64,000 nucleotides of DNA, taken from the IMG/VR virus record IMGVR_UViG_3300025141_013863, positions 26,333 to 90,332 of that record; one strand, given 5' to 3'. This document shows positions 17,031 to 28,109 of the stretch, one piece after another; positions within the stretch are counted from its first letter, which is position 1; every line of letters starts with the position of its first letter. Source of the DNA: a virus. The translations under genes and the position numbers were made by a program. A model generated the notes under the pieces. The model did no database searches. It was not told the origin of the DNA and worked only from the letters and a program-made list of their open reading frames with translations.

Positions 17031-18703
17031 TGGCCCTAAAGAGATACACAGCGAGCGCTGACACTACGATTGCGAACGCATACGAGCCTGGACTTATTAC
17101 TAGAGCCACCGGCGCAAATATGGGAGCATCTGATGTGTTAGATGTTTTTTCTGTCTATGCAAGACAATCAACTAGTTCCGCTGAGCTGTCTCGCGTGTTG
17201 GTTAAATTTCCCATAACTGATATATCAACAGACCGAACAAATTCTATAATACCAGCAAGTGGTAGTGTTAGCTTTTACTTGCACCTTTATAATGCTTCTC
17301 ATTCGCGAACAGTTCCGAAAGAGGCCAAATATACTTTTATGATGGTTTCTCAATCATGGCAGGAGGGCGCCGGCTTAGATATGGAAGGCTATACCGACTT
17401 GACACTTGGCAATGAGGGGGCCGATTGGATGTCTGCATCTAATAGTGCCTATTGGACAGATGCCTGCAGTACGTTGTTGGCCGGCGGTTCTTATCATACA
17501 CAATCTGGCGCGCCAAACGATCAGGTAGATACTGAAATTCACATCTTTGACCAAACTTTGTCCGATGGAACCGAAGATATAGAAGTTGATATTACGCCAT
17601 GGGTCGAGCAATGGATCGCGGGCACTTACTCAAATTATGGTGTTGGGGTAATGTTAACAGCTAGCCAGGAGGCCTCCAGTTCTGTTGATGCTCTAGCCGG
17701 CCTCCCAACAGGCAGAGCGGATGACGATGGGCTTATTCAAAACCCAAGCGGTTCTACTACATCATATTATATTAAAAGATTTTTTGGTAGAAAAAGTCAA
17801 TATTTTTTCAAGCGCCCTCACATAGAAGCTCGTTGGGATGATAGTTTAAGAGATGATCGGGGAGACTTTCATTATAGTAGCTCTTTGGCAGATGGTCCTG
17901 ATAACTTAAATACCATTTATTTATATAATTATGTTCGTGGTATATTGAAAGATATTCCCGGAATTGAGAAAACGGGCTCTATCATGGTTAGTTTATTTTC
18001 TGGCAACCTTGATGACACTAGACCAACGGGATCAAGTGGACAGCTGCACATTAATAGCTCTTCAAACCCCGGCAACGAGGGTAAGGTTGGGGGCGTTAAA
18101 CTTCATGTTACCGGCGGCTGGGTTTCGACTGGAATATATTCAGCCTCGTTAGCCATAACTGCTTCTAAAACAACAAGCGGATTTGATCCAATATTGACCT
18201 TATATGATGTTTGGTCCACAGGCAGTATCGTAGACGCTGATCATCTGCAAACACAATTTCATACTGGAACAATTAAGCCGATAATATTAGAATCAGATAA
18301 TAGAATGCAGAAGCATAGAAATTATTTAAGCATTACTAACCTGCGCAACAGCTATAGAGCCGACGAAACAGCTCGGTTCAATTTATTTGTGAGAGAGAAG
18401 AATTGGAGCCCCAATATTTACACAAAAGCCAGCTCTAATATTGAGACAAAGACAGTTCACAGTGCATCCTATAGAGTTTATAGAACTTTAGATGCTAATG
18501 ATTCGGTTACATATGGTACCGGAAGCGATAAACATACATATTTGTCATATGATGTATCTGGAAATTATTTTGATTTCGATATGAGCTTGCTGGAACCTGG
18601 ATACGAATATTCGTTTAAATTTTCTTTTTATGATAATTCGTTATCAACGTGGGTTGAACAAGAACAGGCTTTTAAGTTTCGAGTAGAAGATTATGAGTAT
18701 TAA
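17030..18703 (+). CDS. Baseplate/tail structural protein with DNRLRE-like beta domain
   Basis: A 557-residue, beta-rich protein rich in Ser, Thr and Gly. The N-terminal 240 residues (SADTTIANAYE... SRVLVKFPI... EDIEVDITPWVEQW) resemble DNRLRE-type beta-sandwich modules of surface proteins. The C-terminus has a YEYSFKFSFYDN segment of fibronectin-like appearance. It starts in the gp6 stop and overlaps the giant gene after it by 11 bases. The gp7-gp8 wedge position suggests a wedge or peripheral baseplate role. Confidence 0.65.
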   Translation: MALKRYTASADTTIANAYEPGLITRATGANMGASDVLDVFSVYARQSTSSAELSRVLVKFPITDISTDRTNSIIPASGSVSFYLHLYNASHSRTVPKEAKYTFMMVSQSWQEGAGLDMEGYTDLTLGNEGADWMSASNSAYWTDACSTLLAGGSYHTQSGAPNDQVDTEIHIFDQTLSDGTEDIEVDITPWVEQWIAGTYSNYGVGVMLTASQEASSSVDALAGLPTGRADDDGLIQNPSGSTTSYYIKRFFGRKSQYFFKRPHIEARWDDSLRDDRGDFHYSSSLADGPDNLNTIYLYNYVRGILKDIPGIEKTGSIMVSLFSGNLDDTRPTGSSGQLHINSSSNPGNEGKVGGVKLHVTGGWVSTGIYSASLAITASKTTSGFDPILTLYDVWSTGSIVDADHLQTQFHTGTIKPIILESDNRMQKHRNYLSITNLRNSYRADETARFNLFVREKNWSPNIYTKASSNIETKTVHSASYRVYRTLDANDSVTYGTGSDKHTYLSYDVSGNYFDFDMSLLEPGYEYSFKFSFYDNSLSTWVEQEQAFKFRVEDYEY

Positions 18704-21700
18704 AAAGCTTTTTGATTCGCAAAGATCAAAAAATTATTTATCTGAGACCGACGAAAGAGAGGCTTTCGCCGATATAGAGTCGTCCAGAAACATGAAGGCG
18801 ATCTCAAAGAGGCAGAAGACTTTTGTTCCTCAAATAGATTATACAAAGCCTGAAAGATTTGCACGCTACGGATCGGCATATCTTTATTATAAATCTGCTA
18901 TTGAATGGATTCATGATTATTATCCATATGATGGTTCCGATGCAGAAATAAATGAATATAGAAATAAACTATTAGATATCGAAAGGTATATATTTGATAA
19001 TATCTATCCTCGTACAAACGGGTTTGTTACTTTTGCTAATCCTCATGATGGCGGCTGGGGCGGCACCACTAATGATCCAGATGATTCTGATGGTTATGGA
19101 ATTCCATCCACGCTAGAGTACATTACATTTAAAGGAGGGCCCGGCACTGGTTCCGCCGAAGATGGTGCATTGTCTTCTCTTGTGCCCAATCCTTATAATG
19201 AAAAGATAAAACACGCCAACATATATGATGAAGATATCTACACAAATGCTGGCTTACCAGCAACTTATGGATCGGGCTCTAGAGAGTCTAATCTTAAAGC
19301 TAATTTTAATACAGGCGTCACAGTTGAGTTTTGGTTAAAAACAGGCTCCGCTATTCCTCTAAGTACACTGAATAACGAAACAGAAAAGCAAGTTATCTTT
19401 GATATGTGGAACAACAATGCCGACACTACGCATGATTATGGACGCATAACGATTGAGTTAAATGGGACAGCTAGCAGCGGATCTCCATTTATAGTCACAG
19501 TCCAGTCTGGTAATGCTAACCCTGGAATTTTTCAACAATCAATCGGCGCCGACATAGATGTCGACACCCTTTCAAAATGGCATCATTATGCTTTTGTAAT
19601 GGAGAATACTGGCAGCGGCCATGCTATTAAATTCTATGTAGACGGCGATTATAATGATGTACTGGCCCATACTGGTTCTTTTGGAGAGTTGCCTCAAAAA
19701 GACATGATGGGGCGCCTTGGAGCACTCTTAACGACTCCTTCTGAAACAACCGCCACTGGCTCCCTTGCCGGCGCCGGAAAACTTTCTGGCTCTATGGATG
19801 AATTTCGATATTGGAAAGTCGCTAGAACTGCCAGAGAAATTGGTTTAAACTGGCTCGATCAAATTAGAGGCGGAGTAAACACAGATATTTCTAATACGAC
19901 CCTTGGTGTCTATTATAAATTTAATGAGGGTATAACAACTGTAGCGGCCACCGATAGCGTTGTTCTGGACTATGGAGGCCGCGTTTGCAATGGTGTTTGG
20001 ACAGGCTACGGAAGTAATTCCCGCGCCACTGGCTCTGCGATGGTCTTGGCCAGCGGCTCGGCAATTTCATCAGAATACAAAGATCCAATTATGTATTCAA
20101 ACCACCCAGATGTGTCTGCATTAAAAACAGCTTTATTAAATAGTGGCTCCTATCACGATAGACAAAACAACTCTTCTATGTTGAGCATGGCGCCTTCTTG
20201 GATTATCGAAGAAGACGAAGATCATGGTAGTGAATTTACTACAAATCTTCGATACGTATCTCATATTGTAGGAACATATTTCGATAAATTATACTTACAA
20301 ATTCAGTCTCTTCCAAAATTTAAGCAAGCCGGATATACAAGCGCTTCATATACGCCATTTCCCTTTGCACAGCATATGCCACAATCAATGGGGCTCGTCT
20401 CCCCGGAGCTGTTTATTGATGCATCTGTTATGGAGAAATTTCTCAATAGAAACCAGACCGGATCCTTTGAGGGCGACTTAGCAGAAACTAAGAATCTAAT
20501 TTATCTCAATCTTTATAATAATATAACAAATATTTTTAAGAGCAAAGGTACTGAAAAATCAATTAGAAATGTATTTAGGTGCTTTAATCTTGATGAGAGC
20601 TTGATCCGATTAAACGCATATGCCGATAATACAACATATTTGTTAAGAAACAATACCCTGCAGACTCTTATAAATAAAAATAGTATTAACTTTAATCAGA
20701 AGCAAAATACAAACGCCGTTATTTATCAGAAGCAATATACTGGCTCCGCGTATGAACCGGCCCCAAATGATGTAATTGCTGATGATACCATAGGACATAT
20801 TTCTGGTTCGTGGGGTATCGGCTATAATGCCACCAATGCTCCGGATGATAGGGGTATTGAAGATCCTTATGGATTTACAATGGAAGCTGATATTACGTTT
20901 CCAACATTCTATAGAACCCAAGATAGATTTGATAGAAATTTTTTAACAGGCTCTTTGTTTGGGCTATATACTGTTCCGTCCGGTGCTTCTGGTTATCCTC
21001 TTACTAGGATTAAAAACGGTACCGACACTACGTGGATAACAAGCCTTGGAAACAATGCAGCAGGAGATTCCGAAAAAGGCCCAGACGCAGCAAACTTTCA
21101 AGTTTTTGCAATTAGAGATAGCGAATATTCAAAAAATATTCGGTTTATGATTTCTTCCTCTAATGAGCCGACCCCGATTCCGCTATTAACAAGTAGCACC
21201 TTTTATGATGTCTACTCAGATAGTCGTTGGAACCTTTCCGTTAGAATTGTTCCGTCCCTAACAAGCTCTTATGGTGCTGCCGGCATTGTTAGCGGCTCCC
21301 GAGAATCAGAAAGCAATTATGATCTGATCTTTAATGGCTATCATAATGAAGTTGGTACAATTCAGAATAGTTTTAAGTTAACTGCATCGATAGACTATGA
21401 TACTGCGGTAAACTTTTTAAATGCGGCCAAAAGGGTTTATGCCGGCGCCCGCCGAACAAATATAACTGGTGCTATTTTAAATCAAACAGATGTTAATATA
21501 AACTCTATAAAATATTGGACAAAATATATTGAAGATGGAGTATTAGAACAACACGCGAATGATCTTACTAACGCCGGCATATCTGCATCGTACCAAAACA
21601 CCTCCCCAAGAGATTTAAATAGTTTTGGCCACGATATTTTAAATTTAAATACTTTGGCTCTCCATTGGAACTTTGAAAATATAACAGGCTCAGATAGTAA

Positions 21701-24700
21701 TGGTAATTTTTATATTACGGATATGAGTTCAGGCTCATCAGAGATAAGAGATAATTTTGGCTGGGCTGGCAACTGGGCAGGATATCAACATACTGGATAT
21801 GGATTTGGGTTTAGTACCTCGTCCACCAACGTTGTTGAAAAAAATGCGATCAACTACTTTAAGTTTATAGATCCAGAAAGAGTAGTTTCATCAGATATGG
21901 TCCAGATCTTGTCTAGTGATGATCGAGTTTTTGGCACAGATGATGTCGTTCCGGACTATTATTTCACAGTTGAAAAAAGCATGTATAATGCAATTTCAGA
22001 AGAAATTCTTGACTTCTTTGCTGGGGTTGTAGACTTTAATAATATTATTGGCGAGGCCGTTAATAGATATCGCCATAGATATAAATCACTAGAAAAACTC
22101 CGAGAGATTTTCTTCAGGAAAGTGTCGAACACCAAGGATGTAGAAAAGTTTGTTGATTATTATAAGTGGTTTGATGACTCTTTAACAACAATTATATCGC
22201 AATTGATCCCGGCATCGGCTGATTTTGAAAACGACATGATGAATATTATTGAAAGCCACGTGCTTGAAAGAAATAAGTATCAAACTAAATTTCCAACATT
22301 CGATTTTAAAGAGCCAGATTTAGATTTTGCCATGAAAGGGGCAAAAGAAAGCTCGTATTCGTGGAAAGATGGTAGCTCTACAATTCCGGCTTCTCCTCGT
22401 TCTACAAAAAAGAATAGACTATATTGGGATCGACGCGCTGAAAGATCCGCAACAGAGTTATCCTCCAGTCGCTCAACTAACTCTCCCACGGTTAATTCAA
22501 CTATTGACGGGCAGAGAGAAAAGTTTAAAACGATTATATATTCTAATCCACATATGAGCCAAAGTACGCGCCTTTCCTATACTAGCACTGGTACATCATA
22601 TGATATTGGAGCCCACCGAAGTCGTAGTTATGGAGGCCTCTATAATCTTCAATACGATAGTTATATAGGTTCCGGCAGTACCATTAAAGGCGGCACGAAC
22701 TTCACAGATAATAAAAATATTGATTTTACATATAATGCACTTCGTCCTGCAGGTCCAGTTAATAATGACGGCACCATATTTGTTCCTCAAAATGTTATTT
22801 TGGGATTTGCCAATGACTTGGTTGAACTGCATGAAACTCACCAATGGGAGACTGATAAGTATCCAAGAATATTAACTAAAAGATATCTAAAAACTCTCCA
22901 CGGAAGAAACTTTGAGTACGATGGAACCGGATATAGTAATGTTAAATCTTCCTTCGCATTTCCTTTTAATATTGTAAGTTCTTCAATAAAAAGTGGATAC
23001 AACAAAGTTGTAACCGATAGAGTTACCGGAGGTATTGAAATTGTTAACTTGCATCATGATACTTATGGAGATTCTTTTGAGATTCCAATGCAGGGCCCAT
23101 TTACCAATACTCATGTTGGGGGCCACCAATCACGCCACATTGCAATAAATACAGGTTCAGATCAGTGGTATAACCGTCCGGAAGCATGGAAGATACTTCT
23201 TGGAACTAGTGATCTTGGAACACATAATTTAACAGGCGCAATCGGCATGGTGGGCCCAGATTATCCGTGGCCCGAGGCCAACGAAAGAGGCGGCTCGTCT
23301 CCAGGCGCTTGGATCTCACCATACCCAATGACAGCTTCTCACAAGGCTTGGCTGTATAGAGGCATGGTCGCGAAGAGTCCAGTAAACATTAGGAACATAT
23401 TAACTACAACTGGATCCAGGGTACTTGGAAATTATCAGAGAAATTACGAAATAGTACAGTCGGTTGGTGCATATGAAAATGCTAGAGCATTTATTGAAGA
23501 ACAGCCCACCTTGCCATCTACGGTATACTTGAGCCATTCGGGCAGCACCACAAACGTAAGAACGTTATTAGATCTCCGTCGTGAGTCTGGAAGTCATTTC
23601 AAGTTTGTAGATGAATATAACGCTGGTTATTTAACGGGTACCGAAAACAAATCAATTATGCTATCTAGATTTGCTGCTCCTGGTGGCATAGAAGTGATGG
23701 GTCGAGGCTATTTAGATTTTAGAGCTTCAGAATATTCTGTTTATAATTCATTATTGAATAGAAACTTGACAGTTATCAAGCCCTCTCAGGGCCCAACTGG
23801 TTCGTATTCTGAACTTGTTGGCTCGGGTACTGCGGGAATTCGAGTATTCGATATTCATGGAAAAGATTTTGGATTGCGCTCACACTTGGCAAGACATAGT
23901 GCCAGATTTGGTAGAGATTCCATGTTTGTTACTTCTTCGAATGATATGCCCGGCGCCTCCTATGACCAGCTTCCATCTTTTCATAAGCTTAATAGAAATC
24001 GAAGAGCAGTAATAAAAATAACCAATGCCGGCGACATCTTTAGTCCAAAGACGATAACAACCGCGACGGCCTCGAAATACGATAACTATTATGTGTCCTA
24101 CCCCATCCCCAGATCGGACAGACAATATTCGTGGGTTACTGGCTCAATTACTGGCTCAGATATAAGATTTTATGGCCATGCCCGAATACATGGCGAGCAA
24201 GCAGGTTTGTTTTCTAGTTCTGCTAATGGTTATGTTGCTTATTTTGATTATGTGAGTGCCAGTTCTGTTGTGCCACAACTTACACAAAGTTTATACCAGC
24301 CGACAACAAGATTAAATATTTTAACACACGATCCTTTAACTGCCTCTGGCGACAACAACACGCTTGGACATGCAACAACAATTGATTACGATGAGTATTT
24401 TAATAAAACAATTGTAGATAGATTCCAGATCGAAAACTTCCTTACGACATCCGCGAATTACTTTAACTTGCTGATGACAAGGCGTGGTGGTACTTTTGGT
24501 TGGAACTGGAAGAGGTTAAGGATTCAAGATCACCCAATCTTAGTTGATCAATATTTAAGTAGTACTTTTACGCGTGCCGCCATTACTGATGATGATGTCA
24601 CAACGTATAGTCTCCCACCTGTGTCCATGAGAGGCCGTCCTCTCCTTATTAATTATAGCCAGGATGATTCAGATACAACACTCAAAATTACTCACAACAA

Positions 24701-27700
24701 TGAAAAGATTTATTTTAACAGCACGACTTTAAATGATGAGCTAGGCTTGCCTAATATGGAAACTGTTACTGCGTATGATCAAGTTTTATCGATTATACAG
24801 TCGGCCGATTATTCATTAAATTGGATTATGTATTGCGAAAATGTTTTCCCATCTTTAAGAAACGAATTTGTTTCCTCGTCTCGCGAAAGAATTGGTTTTG
24901 ATAATAAATTTTGGAGAGATGCATCAATAGATCGCTTGGCGGTTGGAAATGCTTTGAAAAATTCCTTTGGTGTAAGGTCTCCCGCTGTTTCACAAAGTTG
25001 TTGGCCCTTAGACGCGCCGGCTAATTTCTTGACGCGCTCAAAAGTGCCAAATGTTGGAACTGGCGGCGGCGATCATGATTTCTTTGAAGAGGGTCAAGCA
25101 GGAGAGCTTCAAAATACTTATTTTGCATATCACACAGGCGCCGCCAAGACCAGCGATGAAGTGTTTACTTTCATGGCCCCCGCCGCCCTTTACGCCAGAA
25201 AACACACTCTTAGTTCACCATTTTCGGTGGCATCTCCATCAGGAATGGATATTCCAGAAACAGGAAGTATTTCAATTGGAGTTCCATTTTGGAAAGGCAG
25301 CTCGCAGATTGATATTTATGCAGGCGAAGCAGTATGGGAAGCCGGCTCACAAGCTGGAATTGTTACAGTTTCTGGTTCTACCTCAATTTTTCAAGCGACC
25401 GCTTCTATTCCCTGGTTCAACGATTATGATGATTATAAAGAAGACTTATTATTGTTGGCTCGCGACTACTCCATTATTCCAGAATTTAGGATTAGTGAAC
25501 ATATCGAAGATTACATAAAGTATGGCTTGGCATCAAAAAATAAATCAAACACTTTCGAGATTCCAGGGACATCAATCAACAGCTCGACAAGTTCTTTTTA
25601 TGTAGATTATTCTAATTCTGAGTTTATGACAGAATTTCTCAACATTAAGCAAGATTCATTGCTTGATGCAACAGAAATTAGATTAGTATGTAGCGCTGCA
25701 ATTAGATTTAATCCGTATAAAGGGTTTTATCCCGCACAAAGAACTTTAGATCTAGTCTCACAGTTTTCTCGTTCTTATGGCGATGGATTGTTTGCGTCCA
25801 AGAAGGGCGACGGTACACAATTTTCAGTCGCCGGCGAAGAGCTTATCAAGAACAGGCCGGGCTTATTGAGGCCTTTGATGACGACACTATATTCTCCAGG
25901 TATTTTATTCAACAGTATTAAATCTGGACTGGCAGTTAATTATCCAGGAATAACTGATACTAGAAAATTAAGTGCATCATATTATGGTAAATCAAAATTA
26001 GAAAATACAGAAAATTGGATGATCACGCCGGCCCTCCCTCCCAATAGTACAAAAGTTGGATATCGCGGCGGAGAGTTCTGGGACATTAAAGTTCCTTTCG
26101 AGGCCATCTTAGCCCCAGAAAAATATATTGCAGGGATACAATTTTTGGATATAGAGCCCCACCCCTCTTGTTCTCTGAATGCAACTGCTTCTTTGGGAGC
26201 GGCAAGTGATGAAATTTATTCTATGATGGCCAGTAATTTTCTCGGAGAAGTTGGGTCTTTCTTCTTGAAAGATAATATGTTTACACAGCTTGCCTCTGAG
26301 CCAGTTACAGATGATCTAAGATTTACATCCGGTAGCGTTTATGGGGCTAGAATAAAGTTAAGAAGATCTGTGTCGGGCTCTAGAGGTTATCTTCTAGAAT
26401 CTGGCTCTGTTGGAGGAAGCGATCCATATGATCTAACAGGTGGTAGAATTTATGATTCAACTTTGGGGGCATATCAAAACGGTGCCTTTCCAATACCACA
26501 AGATCCAAGAGCAACTAACAAATCTTTTCAAGAAAGTTTTACAATGTATTCTCGCCCCTCCGCCTTCGGTCCTCCCGTTGCCGGCCAACCGGATTCAACA
26601 GGATCGAAAGACTCAGTTGTCTTAGCTTCAGATCCATTAGATAGTGTAAATGGGTATTATTGGTCATTCACCCCTCCATATTACAATGGTGAAGCTTGGT
26701 GCGATGTAATTTTTAGACCGGATAGTACGAAAAGCTATGATTTAGAACAAATATTAGCTGAGGCCTCTTTGGTATATTGGCGAGCTGATCCTGGGATTGG
26801 CACAGGTAGTGCTGGCTATTTGGGCTCTAATCCTGTTTTAATCTCCTCTTTTGGTTCTGCCTCATTTACAAATGCTGATAATTATATTTATTCTGGACAC
26901 AATGTTAATGCAAACGCTATGCAAATCAGCGCCAGCATTAATTTGCTTGGTGTTGAAAGGGTCTTGCAGCAAGAAGAAGATAAGTTTGGAAACAAGATCA
27001 AAGGCACAAATATTACCGCAGCAAAACGTTGGGTAATTCAGCCAAAATGGGAAACCCCAATGCTCAATTTTGGTAATCAAGGGGTGCACCCAATAACCGA
27101 AAATGATGGTAACTTAACATTGCCTGATTATGGAAAAGCATCAGTGCCAAGAGGGATGTGGCATCAATTTGGTATAATGCCAGAATCGCCAGATAAAGGA
27201 ATTTTCTTAGAAATTGGAGATATTCCAAAGGATTGGTTAAAAAATCATTACGATGTATTAACAAACGATACCGTTTATAATAATGATGATGCTGATACCG
27301 GCGACAAGGTATTTAAAGAAATGCAATCTTTAACAGATCTGGCAGGCTTTAAATCATCAACGTCAAAGCGCTTAGGAGAAATAGCAGAAAGTAAAATTAT
27401 CAGGGAAGCAGTTGTGGCGGTTCCTTATGTAATACAGAATGAAGCAGGCATATCTAACGAGGCTAGCGCACTTACATCGACCATGAAGTCTCTTATAAGC
27501 ATTCCAAAACAGAGATATGAAGCTGCCATGTCTAGTGCTAAGGGAACGGCGGAAGGTGATTCATTAGATGCCGCTGGAGAGTCAATAAGAAAGCTAGTTC
27601 AAAAAATGGAAAGGTACGTTTTGCCACCTCAGTTTGACTTCCTAACTAATCCAGATGTTGATCCGGTTGTTATGTATATTTTTGAATTTAAGTATATTTT

Positions 27701-28109
27701 AGATCAAAATGATCTATCGTATATATGGCAGAATTTAGCGCCAAGAGATTATAAAAAAATATCCTTTCAATATGAATCAGTTGCACATGAGCTTATGGAC
27801 ACTGAATTGCTGACGGAGGCAAACTTAGTAGATAATGAAAACTTAAGATGGATGGTCTTTAAAGTAAAACAGCGTTCCGGCACTCACTATTATGATCTAA
27901 CGACTGCTCAAGCAGGCCAAGCCTCAAAAGATGTATTTAGCTTTGATGATGATACTTCTGGATACAAGCTTGGATTCAATTGGCCTTATGATTATTTATC
28001 TTTTGTTGAGCTAATTAAGATGGATGCGGAAGTTCTTTTTAAATCATCTGACGATACAGATACCACAAATGGCTCAACTGATGTATATGGCGAACTGGAG
28101 AGCGAATAA
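18693..28109 (+). CDS. Giant baseplate wedge-like protein with LamG/concanavalin-like domain (3138 residues)
   Basis: This is the largest gene in the window. The first 130 residues are a helical wedge-like region. Residues about 205-410 form a LamG/concanavalin A-like module: TVEFWLKTGS, KWHHYAFVMEN, IKFYVDG and GSMDEFRYWKVARTAREI are its typical strands. A helical region follows (about 560-640), then many Ser/Thr/Gly-rich beta segments. The C-terminal 350 residues (DKFGNKIKGTN to the end) are helical and charged. T4 gp7, which occupies this position, has 1032 residues. This protein is three times that size and probably combines wedge and receptor-facing functions. Start ATG 18693 overlaps the gene before by 11 bases. 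Confidence 0.7.
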   Translation: MSIKKLFDSQRSKNYLSETDEREAFADIESSRNMKAISKRQKTFVPQIDYTKPERFARYGSAYLYYKSAIEWIHDYYPYDGSDAEINEYRNKLLDIERYIFDNIYPRTNGFVTFANPHDGGWGGTTNDPDDSDGYGIPSTLEYITFKGGPGTGSAEDGALSSLVPNPYNEKIKHANIYDEDIYTNAGLPATYGSGSRESNLKANFNTGVTVEFWLKTGSAIPLSTLNNETEKQVIFDMWNNNADTTHDYGRITIELNGTASSGSPFIVTVQSGNANPGIFQQSIGADIDVDTLSKWHHYAFVMENTGSGHAIKFYVDGDYNDVLAHTGSFGELPQKDMMGRLGALLTTPSETTATGSLAGAGKLSGSMDEFRYWKVARTAREIGLNWLDQIRGGVNTDISNTTLGVYYKFNEGITTVAATDSVVLDYGGRVCNGVWTGYGSNSRATGSAMVLASGSAISSEYKDPIMYSNHPDVSALKTALLNSGSYHDRQNNSSMLSMAPSWIIEEDEDHGSEFTTNLRYVSHIVGTYFDKLYLQIQSLPKFKQAGYTSASYTPFPFAQHMPQSMGLVSPELFIDASVMEKFLNRNQTGSFEGDLAETKNLIYLNLYNNITNIFKSKGTEKSIRNVFRCFNLDESLIRLNAYADNTTYLLRNNTLQTLINKNSINFNQKQNTNAVIYQKQYTGSAYEPAPNDVIADDTIGHISGSWGIGYNATNAPDDRGIEDPYGFTMEADITFPTFYRTQDRFDRNFLTGSLFGLYTVPSGASGYPLTRIKNGTDTTWITSLGNNAAGDSEKGPDAANFQVFAIRDSEYSKNIRFMISSSNEPTPIPLLTSSTFYDVYSDSRWNLSVRIVPSLTSSYGAAGIVSGSRESESNYDLIFNGYHNEVGTIQNSFKLTASIDYDTAVNFLNAAKRVYAGARRTNITGAILNQTDVNINSIKYWTKYIEDGVLEQHANDLTNAGISASYQNTSPRDLNSFGHDILNLNTLALHWNFENITGSDSNGNFYITDMSSGSSEIRDNFGWAGNWAGYQHTGYGFGFSTSSTNVVEKNAINYFKFIDPERVVSSDMVQILSSDDRVFGTDDVVPDYYFTVEKSMYNAISEEILDFFAGVVDFNNIIGEAVNRYRHRYKSLEKLREIFFRKVSNTKDVEKFVDYYKWFDDSLTTIISQLIPASADFENDMMNIIESHVLERNKYQTKFPTFDFKEPDLDFAMKGAKESSYSWKDGSSTIPASPRSTKKNRLYWDRRAERSATELSSSRSTNSPTVNSTIDGQREKFKTIIYSNPHMSQSTRLSYTSTGTSYDIGAHRSRSYGGLYNLQYDSYIGSGSTIKGGTNFTDNKNIDFTYNALRPAGPVNNDGTIFVPQNVILGFANDLVELHETHQWETDKYPRILTKRYLKTLHGRNFEYDGTGYSNVKSSFAFPFNIVSSSIKSGYNKVVTDRVTGGIEIVNLHHDTYGDSFEIPMQGPFTNTHVGGHQSRHIAINTGSDQWYNRPEAWKILLGTSDLGTHNLTGAIGMVGPDYPWPEANERGGSSPGAWISPYPMTASHKAWLYRGMVAKSPVNIRNILTTTGSRVLGNYQRNYEIVQSVGAYENARAFIEEQPTLPSTVYLSHSGSTTNVRTLLDLRRESGSHFKFVDEYNAGYLTGTENKSIMLSRFAAPGGIEVMGRGYLDFRASEYSVYNSLLNRNLTVIKPSQGPTGSYSELVGSGTAGIRVFDIHGKDFGLRSHLARHSARFGRDSMFVTSSNDMPGASYDQLPSFHKLNRNRRAVIKITNAGDIFSPKTITTATASKYDNYYVSYPIPRSDRQYSWVTGSITGSDIRFYGHARIHGEQAGLFSSSANGYVAYFDYVSASSVVPQLTQSLYQPTTRLNILTHDPLTASGDNNTLGHATTIDYDEYFNKTIVDRFQIENFLTTSANYFNLLMTRRGGTFGWNWKRLRIQDHPILVDQYLSSTFTRAAITDDDVTTYSLPPVSMRGRPLLINYSQDDSDTTLKITHNNEKIYFNSTTLNDELGLPNMETVTAYDQVLSIIQSADYSLNWIMYCENVFPSLRNEFVSSSRERIGFDNKFWRDASIDRLAVGNALKNSFGVRSPAVSQSCWPLDAPANFLTRSKVPNVGTGGGDHDFFEEGQAGELQNTYFAYHTGAAKTSDEVFTFMAPAALYARKHTLSSPFSVASPSGMDIPETGSISIGVPFWKGSSQIDIYAGEAVWEAGSQAGIVTVSGSTSIFQATASIPWFNDYDDYKEDLLLLARDYSIIPEFRISEHIEDYIKYGLASKNKSNTFEIPGTSINSSTSSFYVDYSNSEFMTEFLNIKQDSLLDATEIRLVCSAAIRFNPYKGFYPAQRTLDLVSQFSRSYGDGLFASKKGDGTQFSVAGEELIKNRPGLLRPLMTTLYSPGILFNSIKSGLAVNYPGITDTRKLSASYYGKSKLENTENWMITPALPPNSTKVGYRGGEFWDIKVPFEAILAPEKYIAGIQFLDIEPHPSCSLNATASLGAASDEIYSMMASNFLGEVGSFFLKDNMFTQLASEPVTDDLRFTSGSVYGARIKLRRSVSGSRGYLLESGSVGGSDPYDLTGGRIYDSTLGAYQNGAFPIPQDPRATNKSFQESFTMYSRPSAFGPPVAGQPDSTGSKDSVVLASDPLDSVNGYYWSFTPPYYNGEAWCDVIFRPDSTKSYDLEQILAEASLVYWRADPGIGTGSAGYLGSNPVLISSFGSASFTNADNYIYSGHNVNANAMQISASINLLGVERVLQQEEDKFGNKIKGTNITAAKRWVIQPKWETPMLNFGNQGVHPITENDGNLTLPDYGKASVPRGMWHQFGIMPESPDKGIFLEIGDIPKDWLKNHYDVLTNDTVYNNDDADTGDKVFKEMQSLTDLAGFKSSTSKRLGEIAESKIIREAVVAVPYVIQNEAGISNEASALTSTMKSLISIPKQRYEAAMSSAKGTAEGDSLDAAGESIRKLVQKMERYVLPPQFDFLTNPDVDPVVMYIFEFKYILDQNDLSYIWQNLAPRDYKKISFQYESVAHELMDTELLTEANLVDNENLRWMVFKVKQRSGTHYYDLTTAQAGQASKDVFSFDDDTSGYKLGFNWPYDYLSFVELIKMDAEVLFKSSDDTDTTNGSTDVYGELESE

